Shown here one piece after another: positions 11,479 to 19,786 of a stretch of DNA of 64,000 nt (its first letter is position 1; every line of letters begins with the position of its first letter). The DNA is from Methylobacterium sp. J-070 (lineage in GTDB: Bacteria > Pseudomonadota > Alphaproteobacteria > Rhizobiales > Beijerinckiaceae). Below the pieces are notes generated by a model. The model had not been told where the DNA came from, ran no database searches, and saw only the letters and a list, made by a program, of their open reading frames with translations. The position numbers and the translations under genes were made by a program. The DNA lies in assembly GCF_022829385.1 (NCBI RefSeq), contig NZ_JAKSXX010000151.1:39800-103799 (forward strand), given 5' to 3'.

Positions 11479-11820
11479 GTGTCAGAGGCCCTCGTGAACC
11501 AGGATGCGCTCGATGAACTGTCGGCGGTGATCGGCACCGAGAAGCTCGTCCGCATCGTCGACCGTTTCGTCCTGAGCCTCACGACGGCTTTCGAGGGGGC
11601 GGACCGCGCGGCGGCCGATTACGGACGCGAGGCGCACACGCTGGTGTCGATGGCGGGCATGCTCGGCTGTGCGCCGCTCTCCCGGGCCTGTCGCGGCCTC
11701 GAGGAATCCGCCAAGGCGGGCGACGACCTGACGGCCCCGCTGATCGACCTCAAGGCGCTCCGCGACGGGACGCTGGCGGCCCTGCGGGAGCTGCGTGCCC
11801 GGGCCGACGGCGCGGTCTGA
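11479..11820 (+). CDS. Hpt-domain (histidine phosphotransfer) protein
   Basis: This is a 113-residue helical protein resembling single-domain histidine phosphotransfer proteins. The REAHTLVSMAGMLGC stretch fits the AHxLKGxxxxxGA phospho-histidine motif, with the candidate histidine at residue 53. The lysine and glycine after it are replaced by Val and Ser. The second helix pair (LSRACRGLEESAKAGDDL) also fits the four-helix bundle. I chose the GTG at 11479 for its GGAGACG ribosome site; ATGs at 11458 and 11392 are possible but add Arg/Pro-rich sequence. It sits divergent from a two-component pair and near an HWE kinase, so a phosphorelay role is plausible but unproven. Confidence 0.7.
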   Translation: MSEALVNQDALDELSAVIGTEKLVRIVDRFVLSLTTAFEGADRAAADYGREAHTLVSMAGMLGCAPLSRACRGLEESAKAGDDLTAPLIDLKALRDGTLAALRELRARADGAV

Positions 11821-11864
11821 GCGCCCGCCGCTAAGCACGACGGCCATGGCCGAGCCGGCGCCGC

Positions 11865-12101
11865 TCAATTCTGGCGCTTGACGAGCGCCTCGATCGCCGC
11901 GCGGTGAAACTCGGTCGCCATCTCGCTCAGGATGTCGGCGGCAGCGGGATTGACCCGGCGGGTCATGAGGCTCTGCTGTTCGAAGGTGCGATGCATCGCG
12001 TCGATGTCGGCCCGCGTCACGAACGGATTCTCCGCGATGGCCCAGCCGAACGTGCGCCACAACCCTTTCTGGACGGCCCACGGATCGAACGGTTTCGTCA
12101 T
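11865..12101 (-). CDS. Small protein of unknown function (78 aa)
   Basis: I do not recognise this 78-residue protein. It looks helical and amphipathic, with a Trp-rich start (FDPWAVQKGLWRTFGWAIAENPF) and a C-terminal helix (EMATEFHRAAIEALVKRQN). This faintly resembles phasin-like or chaperone-like small proteins, but the likeness is too weak to name it. A GGAG ribosome site 6 bases before the ATG at 12101 supports translation. It has no signal peptide. The gene converges on the Hpt-like gene (44 bases apart). Confidence 0.6.
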   Translation of the reverse strand: MTKPFDPWAVQKGLWRTFGWAIAENPFVTRADIDAMHRTFEQQSLMTRRVNPAAADILSEMATEFHRAAIEALVKRQN

Positions 12102-12286
12102 CGCGACTCCAGTCCGCCTTGAGCATAAGCCGGCATGCGGAGACGCGCGAGGGTCGGCGCCGCGAATACTGGGGATGCGGGGCGTCGGCAGCCTTCGGGG
12201 CGGTGCGGGTCAGGGTCGGCCCGGCGCACCGACCGAAGCCGACGAACGGACACCGCATCAGGCCGCGCGATCCGCTCGGGCGCCGC

Positions 12287-13525
12287 TTACCCCACCGTCA
12301 CTGCGTCGAGGGGGGCCTCGAAGGTCAGCACCGCCCCGTGCGGCGGGTAGGTGAGATCGGCGGTCCCGCCGAAGCAATGGGCGAGGCTGCGGGCGATCAG
12401 GCGGGTGCCGAAGCCGGTGCGGGTCGGCGGGGTCACCGGCGGTCCGCCCGTCTCCTCCCAGCGGAACCGGAGGGCTCGGCCGCCCTCGGCGTCCACCACC
12501 GCCCAGGTGATCCCGACGCAGCCTGCCGCCACCGAGAGCGCCCCGTACTTGGCGGCATTGGTCCCGAGCTCGTGCAGCATGAGCCCCAGGGTCATCCCGT
12601 GGCGCGGACCGAGGGTGAGTTCGGGCCCCGCGACCCGGAACCGGCCCGCCACCCCGTCGCCGTGCAGCGACACCGCCCCCGCAACCAGCGCCGTCAGGGA
12701 TGCGCTGGTGAAGGAGCCCTGGAGGAGCACGTCGTGGGCCTGGGCGAGGGCGAGCAGCCGCGCCGACAGGGCCTCGCCGGCCGCCTCCAGCGAGGCCGCG
12801 TTGCGCATGGTCTGCGCCGCGACGGCCTGGACCATCGCCAGGGTGTTCTTCATTCGGTGGGAGAGTTCGTGCATGAGCAGCGTCTGACGCGCCTCGGTCA
12901 GCTTCAGCTCGGTGATGTCGCGCGAGACCGCGAGGATGCGCTCCGGGCAGCCGGGGGTGGCGCCGATCGGGGTCACCGCCACGTCCCACCACCGGACCGC
13001 GCCGCCGGTCTCCAGCTGCGCCTGGAAGCGGCTGGTCTCCCCCAGCCGCGCCCGGACCAGGGCGGCGGCGACCGCCGCACGATCCTCGGCCCGGCTCCAG
13101 ACCTCGATCCACGGGCGGCCGATCACCTCCGCCTCGTCCTGCGCGCCGAACAGGGCCGGACCCTCCTCGCTGGCGGTGATCAGGCGCCCGTCGCGATCGA
13201 GGAGTTCGAGGTAATCGTTGGCGACCTGGGGGTAGCTGGTCGGCCGACTCCACGATGCGGCGTGCGGTCCGGCCGCCGGCTCGGTCCCGAGGCCGGCCGG
13301 CTGCAGGGCGGAGGGCGCCTCGGCACGCTCGGCGGCGAGGCGACCGGCCTCGACACGGCTGGCCGCCTCGACGATGCGACCGAGCCGTCGGCTGCGCTGC
13401 CGCTCCCGATCGACCTGTGCGGTGGCCTGCGCCAGCAGGGCGCGTAGGCGGATGTTCTCCGTCTCCAGCGCGTCGAGGCGATGCGCCGCACCGTCCATCC
13501 TCGGCACCACGAGCCCCGCACTCAT
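12287..13525 (-). CDS. PAS-domain HWE-family sensor histidine kinase
   Basis: This 412-residue soluble kinase begins with a coiled-coil-like segment (residues 15-60), has a PAS domain (about 110-230, ending AVSRDITELK) and then an HWE/HisKA_2-type transmitter: LMHELSHRMKNTLAMVQAVAAQT with the phospho-histidine, HELGTNAAKYGAL as the N box and GFGTRLIARSL as the glycine box. HWE kinases are frequent in Rhizobiales and are often light, redox or general-stress sensors. The ATG at 13525 is preferred over an upstream in-frame start because the extra 43 residues are Arg/Pro-rich and unlike protein. No response regulator is adjacent. Confidence 0.85.
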   Translation of the reverse strand: MSAGLVVPRMDGAAHRLDALETENIRLRALLAQATAQVDRERQRSRRLGRIVEAASRVEAGRLAAERAEAPSALQPAGLGTEPAAGPHAASWSRPTSYPQVANDYLELLDRDGRLITASEEGPALFGAQDEAEVIGRPWIEVWSRAEDRAAVAAALVRARLGETSRFQAQLETGGAVRWWDVAVTPIGATPGCPERILAVSRDITELKLTEARQTLLMHELSHRMKNTLAMVQAVAAQTMRNAASLEAAGEALSARLLALAQAHDVLLQGSFTSASLTALVAGAVSLHGDGVAGRFRVAGPELTLGPRHGMTLGLMLHELGTNAAKYGALSVAAGCVGITWAVVDAEGGRALRFRWEETGGPPVTPPTRTGFGTRLIARSLAHCFGGTADLTYPPHGAVLTFEAPLDAVTVG

Positions 13526-13758
13526 CGCCCGCCCCCTCGCTCTCCCGGCGGGCCGTCTCTGCGCGGCGCGGCACCGGTGGTCCAGCGATCGCGAGGTGCG
13601 GCGACGCGATGTCGGATGCGGAGGGGGGCCGGCGGTTTCGACCGCTTCTGGCAACCCATCCTGCCCGCGACCCAGCGAATCGTTAGATGCCTCACGCTAG
13701 CATGGCGTCGGGGATAATCAACCGAGCTATGTATTCGCCCGAGGCTGAAAACTTTCTT

Positions 13759-13776
13759 TCCCGGCTAAGGCCGGGA
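13759..13776 (-). terminator. Hairpin downstream of ubiB, possible terminator
   Basis: A 7-base-pair stem (TCCCGGC / GCCGGGA) with a TAAG loop begins 10 bases past the ubiB stop codon. It is flanked by an A/T-rich context (TTTATC before, AAGAAAGTTTTC after, read on the minus strand). The T-run is not immediate, so this is a weak intrinsic terminator at best. Confidence 0.4.
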
Positions 13777-13785
13777 TAAAGACCC

Positions 13786-15417
13786 CTATTTGTTTCGCAT
13801 CAGCAGCACGAGCCAGCCGATCCCGAGGACAAAGATAATCAAGCCGATCGAGACGAAGACCGGCGTGCCCAGGTCGATGAGGCGGGGCGCGAGCTGCGTC
13901 GCGAAGGCGGCCACCACCAGGGCCACCGCCACCCGCGCGGCGGCGCGCTCGATCCCGCGGGTGACCTTGTCGAGGCCCTTCACCTCGATCTCCACGGTGA
14001 CGCGGCCCTGCTTCAGCCGGACCAGCATCAGGTGGATCAGGGTCGGCAGTTCGGACGCCGCGCCGTAGAGCCCCACGCCCAGGGCCTCGGCCTTCTGCTT
14101 GAGCGCGCCGAGGGAGAACTGCGTCTGCATGCTCGCCCGGACCGTGGGGCCGGCCGCCGCGAACAGGTCGAAGTTCGGGTCGAGGTGGCGCATCACGCCG
14201 TCGGCGGTGACCAGGCCCTTGAACAGGATGGCGAGGTCGGTGGGCATGGCGAGGTCGTTCTCGCGGGCCATGTTCATGAAGTCGGTGAGCACCAGCCCGA
14301 GGTTGAGCGGGATCGAGGAGTGACTCTCCACGAAGGACTGCGCCGAGACCTGGAGGCGGGTGAGGTCCGGGTTGCTGGTGCCGGTCCAGTCCAGCAGCAC
14401 GGCCATCAGGCCGTCCGCGTCCTGCTTGAGCATCGCGCCGATCAGCACCAGGAGCTGCGAGCGCCGCCGCTGCGACAGGCGGCCGATGATGCCGAAATCG
14501 ATGAAGCCGATCTTGTTGCCCGGCATGGCCAACATGTTGCCGGGATGCGGATCGGCGTGGAACACGCCCTCGATCAGCGCCATCTGCAGGAAGGCGTCGG
14601 TGCCCTTCTGGGCGAGCAGCTTCTTGTCGAGGCCGGCCGCGCGCAGCGCCGCCTCGTCGTTGGGCGGGATGCCGTGGACGAAGTCCTGCACCAGCACCCG
14701 CTCGGAGCAGTATTCCCAGTGGATCTTCGGGAAGACGATGTCGTCGCGGTCCTCGAAGATCTGGGCCAGCAGCTCGCAGTTGCGCGCCTCATTGAGCAGG
14801 TCGAGCTCGCCGTTCAGCCCGTCGGCCAGGTGGCGCATCTGCTCGCGGGGCTGGTAGCGGGCCATGTCGGGCCACTCGTTCTCGACGATGCGGGCGCCGT
14901 GCGCCATCAGGCGCAGGTCCGCCTCGATGATCTTGCGCAGGTTCGGCCGCAGCACCTTGACGATCACGTCCTCGCCCGTGTGCAGGCGCGCCCGGTAGAC
15001 CTGGGCGATCGACGCGGAGGCGATCGGATCCGTGTTGAATTCGGCGAAGACCTCGTTGGGCGGGGCGCCGATATCCTGCTCGAGCTGCGGCCCGATCTGC
15101 TCCCACGGCACCGGCACGACCTGGCTGTGGAGCTTCTGCAGCTCTTCCGTCCAGGCCGGGGACAGGAGGTCCGGGCGGCTCGCCAGCACCTGCCCGAACT
15201 TGATGAAGGTCGGCCCGAGCGCCTCGATCGCCCGGCGCAGCCGCTCGGGTTCGGACAGGCGCGTCACGTCGACCCGGGGCCGGCGCCGCGGCAGCAGGGG
15301 CAGGTAGCGCAGGCCGAGCCGGTCCACGACGCGCGTGACGCCGAACCCGATCAGGATCGTGGCGATCTCCGACAGCCTCTGACGGTCGCGGGCGGCAACG
15401 AAGGCTGTCTTCAGCAT
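13786..15417 (-). CDS. ubiB: UbiB/ABC1-family atypical kinase, ubiquinone biosynthesis
   Basis: This is a member of the UbiB/COQ8/ADCK family, needed for ubiquinone synthesis and anchored at the inner membrane. The family's KxGQ motif is visible in FIKFGQVLASRPDLL near residue 70. The Ala/Ser-rich nucleotide loop (SASIAQVYRA) and ATP lysine (VIVKVLRP) follow near 115-135, and the catalytic HADPHPGN with metal-binding FIDFG near 280-300. Two hydrophobic segments at the C-terminus (about 495-540) match the membrane anchor. 543 residues is the usual length. No clear ribosome site precedes the ATG. Other ubi genes are not nearby. Confidence 0.9.
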   Translation of the reverse strand: MLKTAFVAARDRQRLSEIATILIGFGVTRVVDRLGLRYLPLLPRRRPRVDVTRLSEPERLRRAIEALGPTFIKFGQVLASRPDLLSPAWTEELQKLHSQVVPVPWEQIGPQLEQDIGAPPNEVFAEFNTDPIASASIAQVYRARLHTGEDVIVKVLRPNLRKIIEADLRLMAHGARIVENEWPDMARYQPREQMRHLADGLNGELDLLNEARNCELLAQIFEDRDDIVFPKIHWEYCSERVLVQDFVHGIPPNDEAALRAAGLDKKLLAQKGTDAFLQMALIEGVFHADPHPGNMLAMPGNKIGFIDFGIIGRLSQRRRSQLLVLIGAMLKQDADGLMAVLLDWTGTSNPDLTRLQVSAQSFVESHSSIPLNLGLVLTDFMNMARENDLAMPTDLAILFKGLVTADGVMRHLDPNFDLFAAAGPTVRASMQTQFSLGALKQKAEALGVGLYGAASELPTLIHLMLVRLKQGRVTVEIEVKGLDKVTRGIERAAARVAVALVVAAFATQLAPRLIDLGTPVFVSIGLIIFVLGIGWLVLLMRNK

Positions 15418-15557
15418 GTTCTGGCGCGATCCGTTCGGACGGGAGCAAGCGTCCGGACAGCACGAGCATAAGGACTTTTTTGCGGTCGCGAAGCCCGGGA
15501 CGCCGCCGTCCGTCCGTATAGCCGGCGCCGCGCCCTAGCGCGAGCGCTCGGTCCGGA

Positions 15558-16259
15558 TCAGAAGGCCGGCTCCAGCCCGCTCGCCCGGTAGGCCTGCGCC
15601 GCCTCCGGCGTCCTCAGGCCGGCGAGGAAGCGCGCGGCGCCGTCCCGGTCGGTCGCACCGCGCAGGATGGCGGCCGAGAAGGTCGTCACCTCCTGCACCG
15701 GCTCCGGGAAGGGTGCGACGACCTCGATGCCGGGCACCACCATCAGCTCGCTGATCTGCTGGACCGCGAGGTCGGCCTCGCCGGAGACGAGCTTCTCCGC
15801 GGTGAAGCCCTGCGGGATGATGGTCGCCCGGGCGTTGACCGCCTCGGCGAGACCGAGCCGCGGCAGCAGGCCGGCGAAGTAGATCCCGCTGGCGCCCGCG
15901 CGGGAATACGCCACGGACCGCGCCGCCGTCAGGGTCTGCTTCAGCGCCGCGACGGTGGCGATGTCGGGATGCGGAGCCCCGGCCTTCACGGCGATGCCGT
16001 AGTGCGAGCGGACCGCGTCGATCCGGGTCTCCGGCTCGACGCGGCCCGCGGCGATCAGCCGGTCCATGGCGTCCGACAGGACCAGCACCGCGTCGGCGGT
16101 CTCGCCGGCCTCGAGCGCCGCCATGATGACGGTTGTCGGGGCCCAGTGGATCGCCGTCCGCCCGCCGGCCGCCTCGAAGGCGGGGACGATCTGGGCGTCG
16201 AAGGCGCCCCGCACCACCAGGGCGCATTTCAGCCGGGTCGTGGTTCGCTCGGTGGCCAT
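15558..16259 (-). CDS. ModA-like substrate-binding protein lacking a signal peptide
   Basis: The 233-residue sequence follows the fold pattern of molybdate/tungstate-type periplasmic binding proteins, with the YSRAGASGIYFAGLLPRLGL segment and PQGFTAEKLVSGEADLAVQQISEL typical of this group. Yet it begins MATERTTTRLKCALVV with no hydrophobic leader, and no permease or ATPase gene is adjacent. It therefore probably works in the cytoplasm, perhaps as a ligand sensor or scavenger, or its true start is misjudged. It lies 163 bases downstream of the uronate dehydrogenase gene on the same strand and may be read with it. Confidence 0.7.
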   Translation of the reverse strand: MATERTTTRLKCALVVRGAFDAQIVPAFEAAGGRTAIHWAPTTVIMAALEAGETADAVLVLSDAMDRLIAAGRVEPETRIDAVRSHYGIAVKAGAPHPDIATVAALKQTLTAARSVAYSRAGASGIYFAGLLPRLGLAEAVNARATIIPQGFTAEKLVSGEADLAVQQISELMVVPGIEVVAPFPEPVQEVTTFSAAILRGATDRDGAARFLAGLRTPEAAQAYRASGLEPAF

Positions 16260-16421
16260 GCCGTGTTCCCGTGTTCCGTCCGATAAGTGGGTGCGCTGAC
16301 GATCCGTCAGACCGCGTTCCGGATATGTCGATCGTCCAACCGCCCCCTCATTCCGGGGGCTGCGGCGGCACCGCCGGAGGAGGCCTGGCTCGGCAGCGTC
16401 CGTCGAACCGTCCGCGTCACT

Positions 16422-17255
16422 TCAGCGTGTCGGCGTTTTGCCGCGGGAATAGTCGATCCCCGTGAAGCCGCCGCCCTGGTAGCGTTCCACGATCGCGTTG
16501 CCGCTGGTCTTGCCCTCCAGCGCCGCCGCGTGGGCATCGGCGCTGTCCTGCGGCGCCCAGCCGATCACGGCGCGCCCGTCCCGCCGCCACCAGGTCATGC
16601 GGCTGTTGTTCGACGCGCCCCAGATCACCACGGTGCCCGCCGCCCCGAGGCTCGGCGCCAGGGTCGCGCGCATCACGAGGCGGGTCATGTCGGCATAGGA
16701 CAGCCACGTGGCCAGCATCCGGGCGTCGGTGGGCTCCGGGAAGCACGAGCCGATCCGCAGGAAGACGCTCTCGACCCCGTGCTTGTCCCGATAGAGCCCG
16801 CCCATCAGCTCGCCGTAGGCCTTGGACAGGCCGTAGAACCCGTCCGGGGCGTGGCGGCAATCGTCGTCGAGCACCGCGGACCGCTCATGGAACCCGATGG
16901 TGTGGTTCGACGAGGCGAACACCATCCGGGCCGCCTCGCGGCGGGCCGCCTCGTAGACGTGATAGAGGCCGCGGATGTTCGGCCCGATCACCGTCTCGAA
17001 CGGGTGCTCCACCGAGATCCCGCCGAAGTGGAGGATCGTCCCGCAGCCCTCGGCGAGCCGCAGGATCGCGGGCCCGTCCTCCAGGTCGGCGACCTGGAAG
17101 CGCGCGCCTTCGGGCAGCGGGTCCGGGAACGGGACCCGGTCGGTGAGCCGGAGCGTCCAGCCCTGGTCGCCGAGCGCCCGGGTCAGCACGCGGCCCAGGG
17201 CGCCGGATGCTCCGGTCAGGAGGACGGGTTTGGATGGGGCGGTCTCGGCGGTCAT
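16422..17255 (-). CDS. udh: Uronate (hexuronate) dehydrogenase, NAD-dependent
   Basis: This short-chain dehydrogenase of the extended family should oxidise D-glucuronate or D-galacturonate to the aldaro-lactone with NAD. The 277-residue protein has the cofactor motif GASGALGRV near residue 16, the Udh-specific SSNHTIGF near 112 and the catalytic YGLSK near 138. The reading frame continues far upstream as a shadow of the MFS gene. The ATG at 17255 has GGAGCAG 8 bases ahead. It lies 17 bases after the MFS transporter stop on the same strand, an import-then-oxidise operon. Confidence 0.85.
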   Translation of the reverse strand: MTAETAPSKPVLLTGASGALGRVLTRALGDQGWTLRLTDRVPFPDPLPEGARFQVADLEDGPAILRLAEGCGTILHFGGISVEHPFETVIGPNIRGLYHVYEAARREAARMVFASSNHTIGFHERSAVLDDDCRHAPDGFYGLSKAYGELMGGLYRDKHGVESVFLRIGSCFPEPTDARMLATWLSYADMTRLVMRATLAPSLGAAGTVVIWGASNNSRMTWWRRDGRAVIGWAPQDSADAHAAALEGKTSGNAIVERYQGGGFTGIDYSRGKTPTR

Positions 17256-17272
17256 GGGGTGCTGCTCCAGGC

Positions 17273-18568
17273 TCAGGCCGCCTCGGCCGCGTTCAGGGGA
17301 CCGGCCGCCTCCGGGCTGCGGGGCCGCCGTACGAAGATCGTCATGGCGATCACCCCCGCTGCCGCGATCAGCGCCGCGATGACGAAGGCACTGGCGTAGC
17401 CGCCGAGATACTGCACGGCCAAGCCCGTGGCGGTCGGGCCGATGATGCCCGAGATGTTGCTGAGCAGGTGGATGAAGCCGCTCACCGCGCCGACCCGCGC
17501 CTCCGGCACCAGCTCGTGGATCGTCGCCCAGCAGGATTGCACCGAACTCGTCAGCATCAGCACGGCCAGCGCGATCAGCGAGACCGCCATGGCGGTGCTG
17601 GTCGCGGCGTTGACCGCGATGAGGGCGACGCCCGCGATGGCGAGCGGCACGATCGTGGTGATCTTCCGTGCCGCCAGCTTGTCGCCCATGCGCTTGTAGA
17701 CCAGGTCGGCGATCACGCCCCCGCCGATATAGCCGACGAAGCCGCAGGCCCAGGGGATCGACGCCACCAGCGCCATCTCCTTCACCGGCATGTGCAGGGC
17801 GTCGGTCAGGTAGCTCGGGAGCCACGAGAGGAAGATGTAGAGGGTGTAGTTCACCGCGAACATGCCCAGCCCGAGCGAGAGGGTGCTCGGCAGCAGCAGG
17901 TAGCCCTTGAGCGACCGCGCGTGGTCCGAGGGCGCGAGGTGGGTCGCCGCCCGGCTGCGCTCCACGAGGGCGACCTCCTCCGGCCCGACCCGGGGATTGT
18001 CCTGCGGCCTGTCGGTCATCAGGAGGCGCCACGCCACGACCCAGAGCAGGCCGACGGCGCCGATGGCCACGAACGCCACCCGCCAGCCGTACTGGATCGC
18101 CAGCAGGCCGACCACGGGCGCCGCGATGGCGCTGCCCACGGTCTGGCCCGAGAAGGTGAACCCGATGGTCCGGGCGGTCTCCTCGCGGGGGAACCACGTG
18201 GTGATGGTCCGGTTCGTGGTCGAGTTCATCGGGCCCTCGGCGAAGCCGAACAGGGCGCGGACCACGAACATCTGGGCGAAGCCGGTCACCGCGCCGGTGA
18301 GCATGCACAGGATCGACCAGGCGGTTGCGGCCCAGCTGTAGACGCTGCGCGGCCCGTAGCGGTCGGCGAGCTGGCCGCCCACGAAGGCGAACAGCGCGTA
18401 GCCGAAGAAGAACGTGCTGAAGATCACCCCTAGTTCGGCGGGCGAAAGGTTCAGGTCCTGCTTGACGAACGGCGCCGCGACGCCGAGGGCGGCGCGGTCC
18501 ATGTAGTTGATGATCCCGGCTATGAACAGCAGGAACGCGATCAGGAACCTGTAGCGTTTGGCGAACAT
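17273..18568 (-). CDS. MFS transporter, anion:cation symporter family (hexuronate/aldarate-like)
   Basis: This 431-residue twelve-segment carrier belongs to the ACS group that includes ExuT and GudP. Family traits are the NYMDRAALGVAAP motif in the first helix region, GGQLADRYGPR in loop 2-3 and FGFAEGPMNSTTNRTITTWFP after helix 4. Its coupling to uronate dehydrogenase (17 bases downstream) makes hexuronate or a related sugar acid the likely substrate. A strong GGAGG ribosome site precedes the ATG. The leader upstream is strikingly AT-rich for this genome. Confidence 0.82.
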   Translation of the reverse strand: MFAKRYRFLIAFLLFIAGIINYMDRAALGVAAPFVKQDLNLSPAELGVIFSTFFFGYALFAFVGGQLADRYGPRSVYSWAATAWSILCMLTGAVTGFAQMFVVRALFGFAEGPMNSTTNRTITTWFPREETARTIGFTFSGQTVGSAIAAPVVGLLAIQYGWRVAFVAIGAVGLLWVVAWRLLMTDRPQDNPRVGPEEVALVERSRAATHLAPSDHARSLKGYLLLPSTLSLGLGMFAVNYTLYIFLSWLPSYLTDALHMPVKEMALVASIPWACGFVGYIGGGVIADLVYKRMGDKLAARKITTIVPLAIAGVALIAVNAATSTAMAVSLIALAVLMLTSSVQSCWATIHELVPEARVGAVSGFIHLLSNISGIIGPTATGLAVQYLGGYASAFVIAALIAAAGVIAMTIFVRRPRSPEAAGPLNAAEAA

Positions 18569-18575
18569 GGCGTTT

Positions 18576-18622
18576 CCTCCAGGTATTTCACGTTTTTGCT
18601 ATTTTTTGTTTTGTAGATACTT
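18576..18622 (-). promoter_or_regulatory. AT-rich leader/promoter region of the hexuronate transporter operon
   Basis: Read on the minus strand, this contains TATCTACAAAACAAAAAATAGC then AACGTGAAATACC and the GGAGG ribosome site. The AT content is exceptional against its surroundings. GTATCTAC could be a half-site for a regulator. No canonical -35/-10 pair can be fixed with confidence. Confidence 0.4.
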
Positions 18623-18714
18623 AGTCGAGGGATCGATCTGATGCTTCGTCATCGTGGCGCCCCTGGCTCGCTGCGCGCCGCGCGCCGGGATGGCTGCGCG
18701 TCCGGACGTCTCGA

Positions 18715-19773
18715 TCATAGGAAGGCGACGGTGCAGGGGCTGAGGCTCGGGCGGGAACCCGTGCGGGTGAGGTCGCCGCTGCCGGGATCGATGGCGAATT
18801 CGACGAGGCTGTCGCCCTGCTCGTTGGCGACGAGCAGGTGTCGCCCATCCGGAGACAGGGTCATGAAGCGCGGGTCCCGCCCGCCCGCCTGGGTCCAGCC
18901 GGCGGGATCGAGCCGTCCGGCATCCGCGTCCACCCGGAAGCGCGCGATCCCGTCCTGACCGCGGTTCGACGCGTAGACGAAACGGCCGTCCGGCGTGACC
19001 ACGATCGCCGCGGCCGTGCTCGCGCCGAAGAAGTCCGGCGGCAGCGTCGGAACGAGGTGCAGGGGCGTCAGCGTGCCGGCCGTGCCGTCCCAGCGACAGG
19101 TGGCGATACTCGAATCCAGCTCGTTGACTAGGAAGGCCAGCGGCCGGTCCGGGTGGAACGCGATGTGGCGCGGCCCGGCGCCCGGCCGCATCGCGGTCTG
19201 CGACGCGATCCCGAGGCGCTCGCCCTCCAGACCCAGGACGAAGACCCGGTCGAGGCCCTTGTCGGGCACGATCGCGTGGCGTCCCTCGGGCGCCAGGACC
19301 ACGTGGTGCGGGTGCGCGCCGGCCTGCTCGGTCCGGTGCGGACCCGGCTCGCCCGGCATCGGCAGCACGTGGCAGGCCGGCTCCAGCCCGCCATCCGGGC
19401 GGACCGGCAACAGGGCGACCGAGCCGCTGGCGTAGTTGGCGACGATCAGGAAGCGCCCGCTCGGGTCGAGGGCCTGATGCACGCTGTTGGTGCCGCCCGT
19501 GGCCGCGCTCCCGAGGGCGCGCAGGGTGCCGTCGGCGGCGGCCGCGAAGGCGCTCGCCGCCTCGCCGTCGCCCTGGACCGTGTAGACGACGCCGCGCTGC
19601 GGATCCGTGACCAGGAAGGACGGGTTCGTCAGCCCCTCGACCCGGCCGAGATGCGTCCAGTCTTCGAGGCCGCCCCCGGTCCGGTACACGTCGATGCCCT
19701 GGCCGCGCGCCCGGCGCCGCTCGGTGGTGAAGCAGCCGACGAAGGCGAGGCCGAGGGGAGCGGGACGGGGCAT
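18715..19773 (-). CDS. Lactonase-family seven-bladed propeller protein (6-phosphogluconolactonase/YbhE-like)
   Basis: This 352-residue protein has the repeating blade sequences of the lactonase (YbhE/carboxymuconolactonase) family, for example PSGRFLIVANYASGSVAL, TPDGRFVYASNRGQDGIARF and SPDGRHLLVANEQGDSLVEF, one per blade. Catalytic-site histidine motifs AHPHHVVLAPEG and PRHIAFHP fit the family. It lies 13 bases after the FMN dehydrogenase on the same strand. In this context it may open an aldaro- or aldono-lactone made by the sugar-acid enzymes. A 6-phosphogluconolactonase role feeding edd-eda is the other option. No signal peptide is evident. Confidence 0.8.
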   Translation of the reverse strand: MPRPAPLGLAFVGCFTTERRRARGQGIDVYRTGGGLEDWTHLGRVEGLTNPSFLVTDPQRGVVYTVQGDGEAASAFAAAADGTLRALGSAATGGTNSVHQALDPSGRFLIVANYASGSVALLPVRPDGGLEPACHVLPMPGEPGPHRTEQAGAHPHHVVLAPEGRHAIVPDKGLDRVFVLGLEGERLGIASQTAMRPGAGPRHIAFHPDRPLAFLVNELDSSIATCRWDGTAGTLTPLHLVPTLPPDFFGASTAAAIVVTPDGRFVYASNRGQDGIARFRVDADAGRLDPAGWTQAGGRDPRFMTLSPDGRHLLVANEQGDSLVEFAIDPGSGDLTRTGSRPSLSPCTVAFL

Positions 19774-19786
19774 GGCGGTCTCCGGA

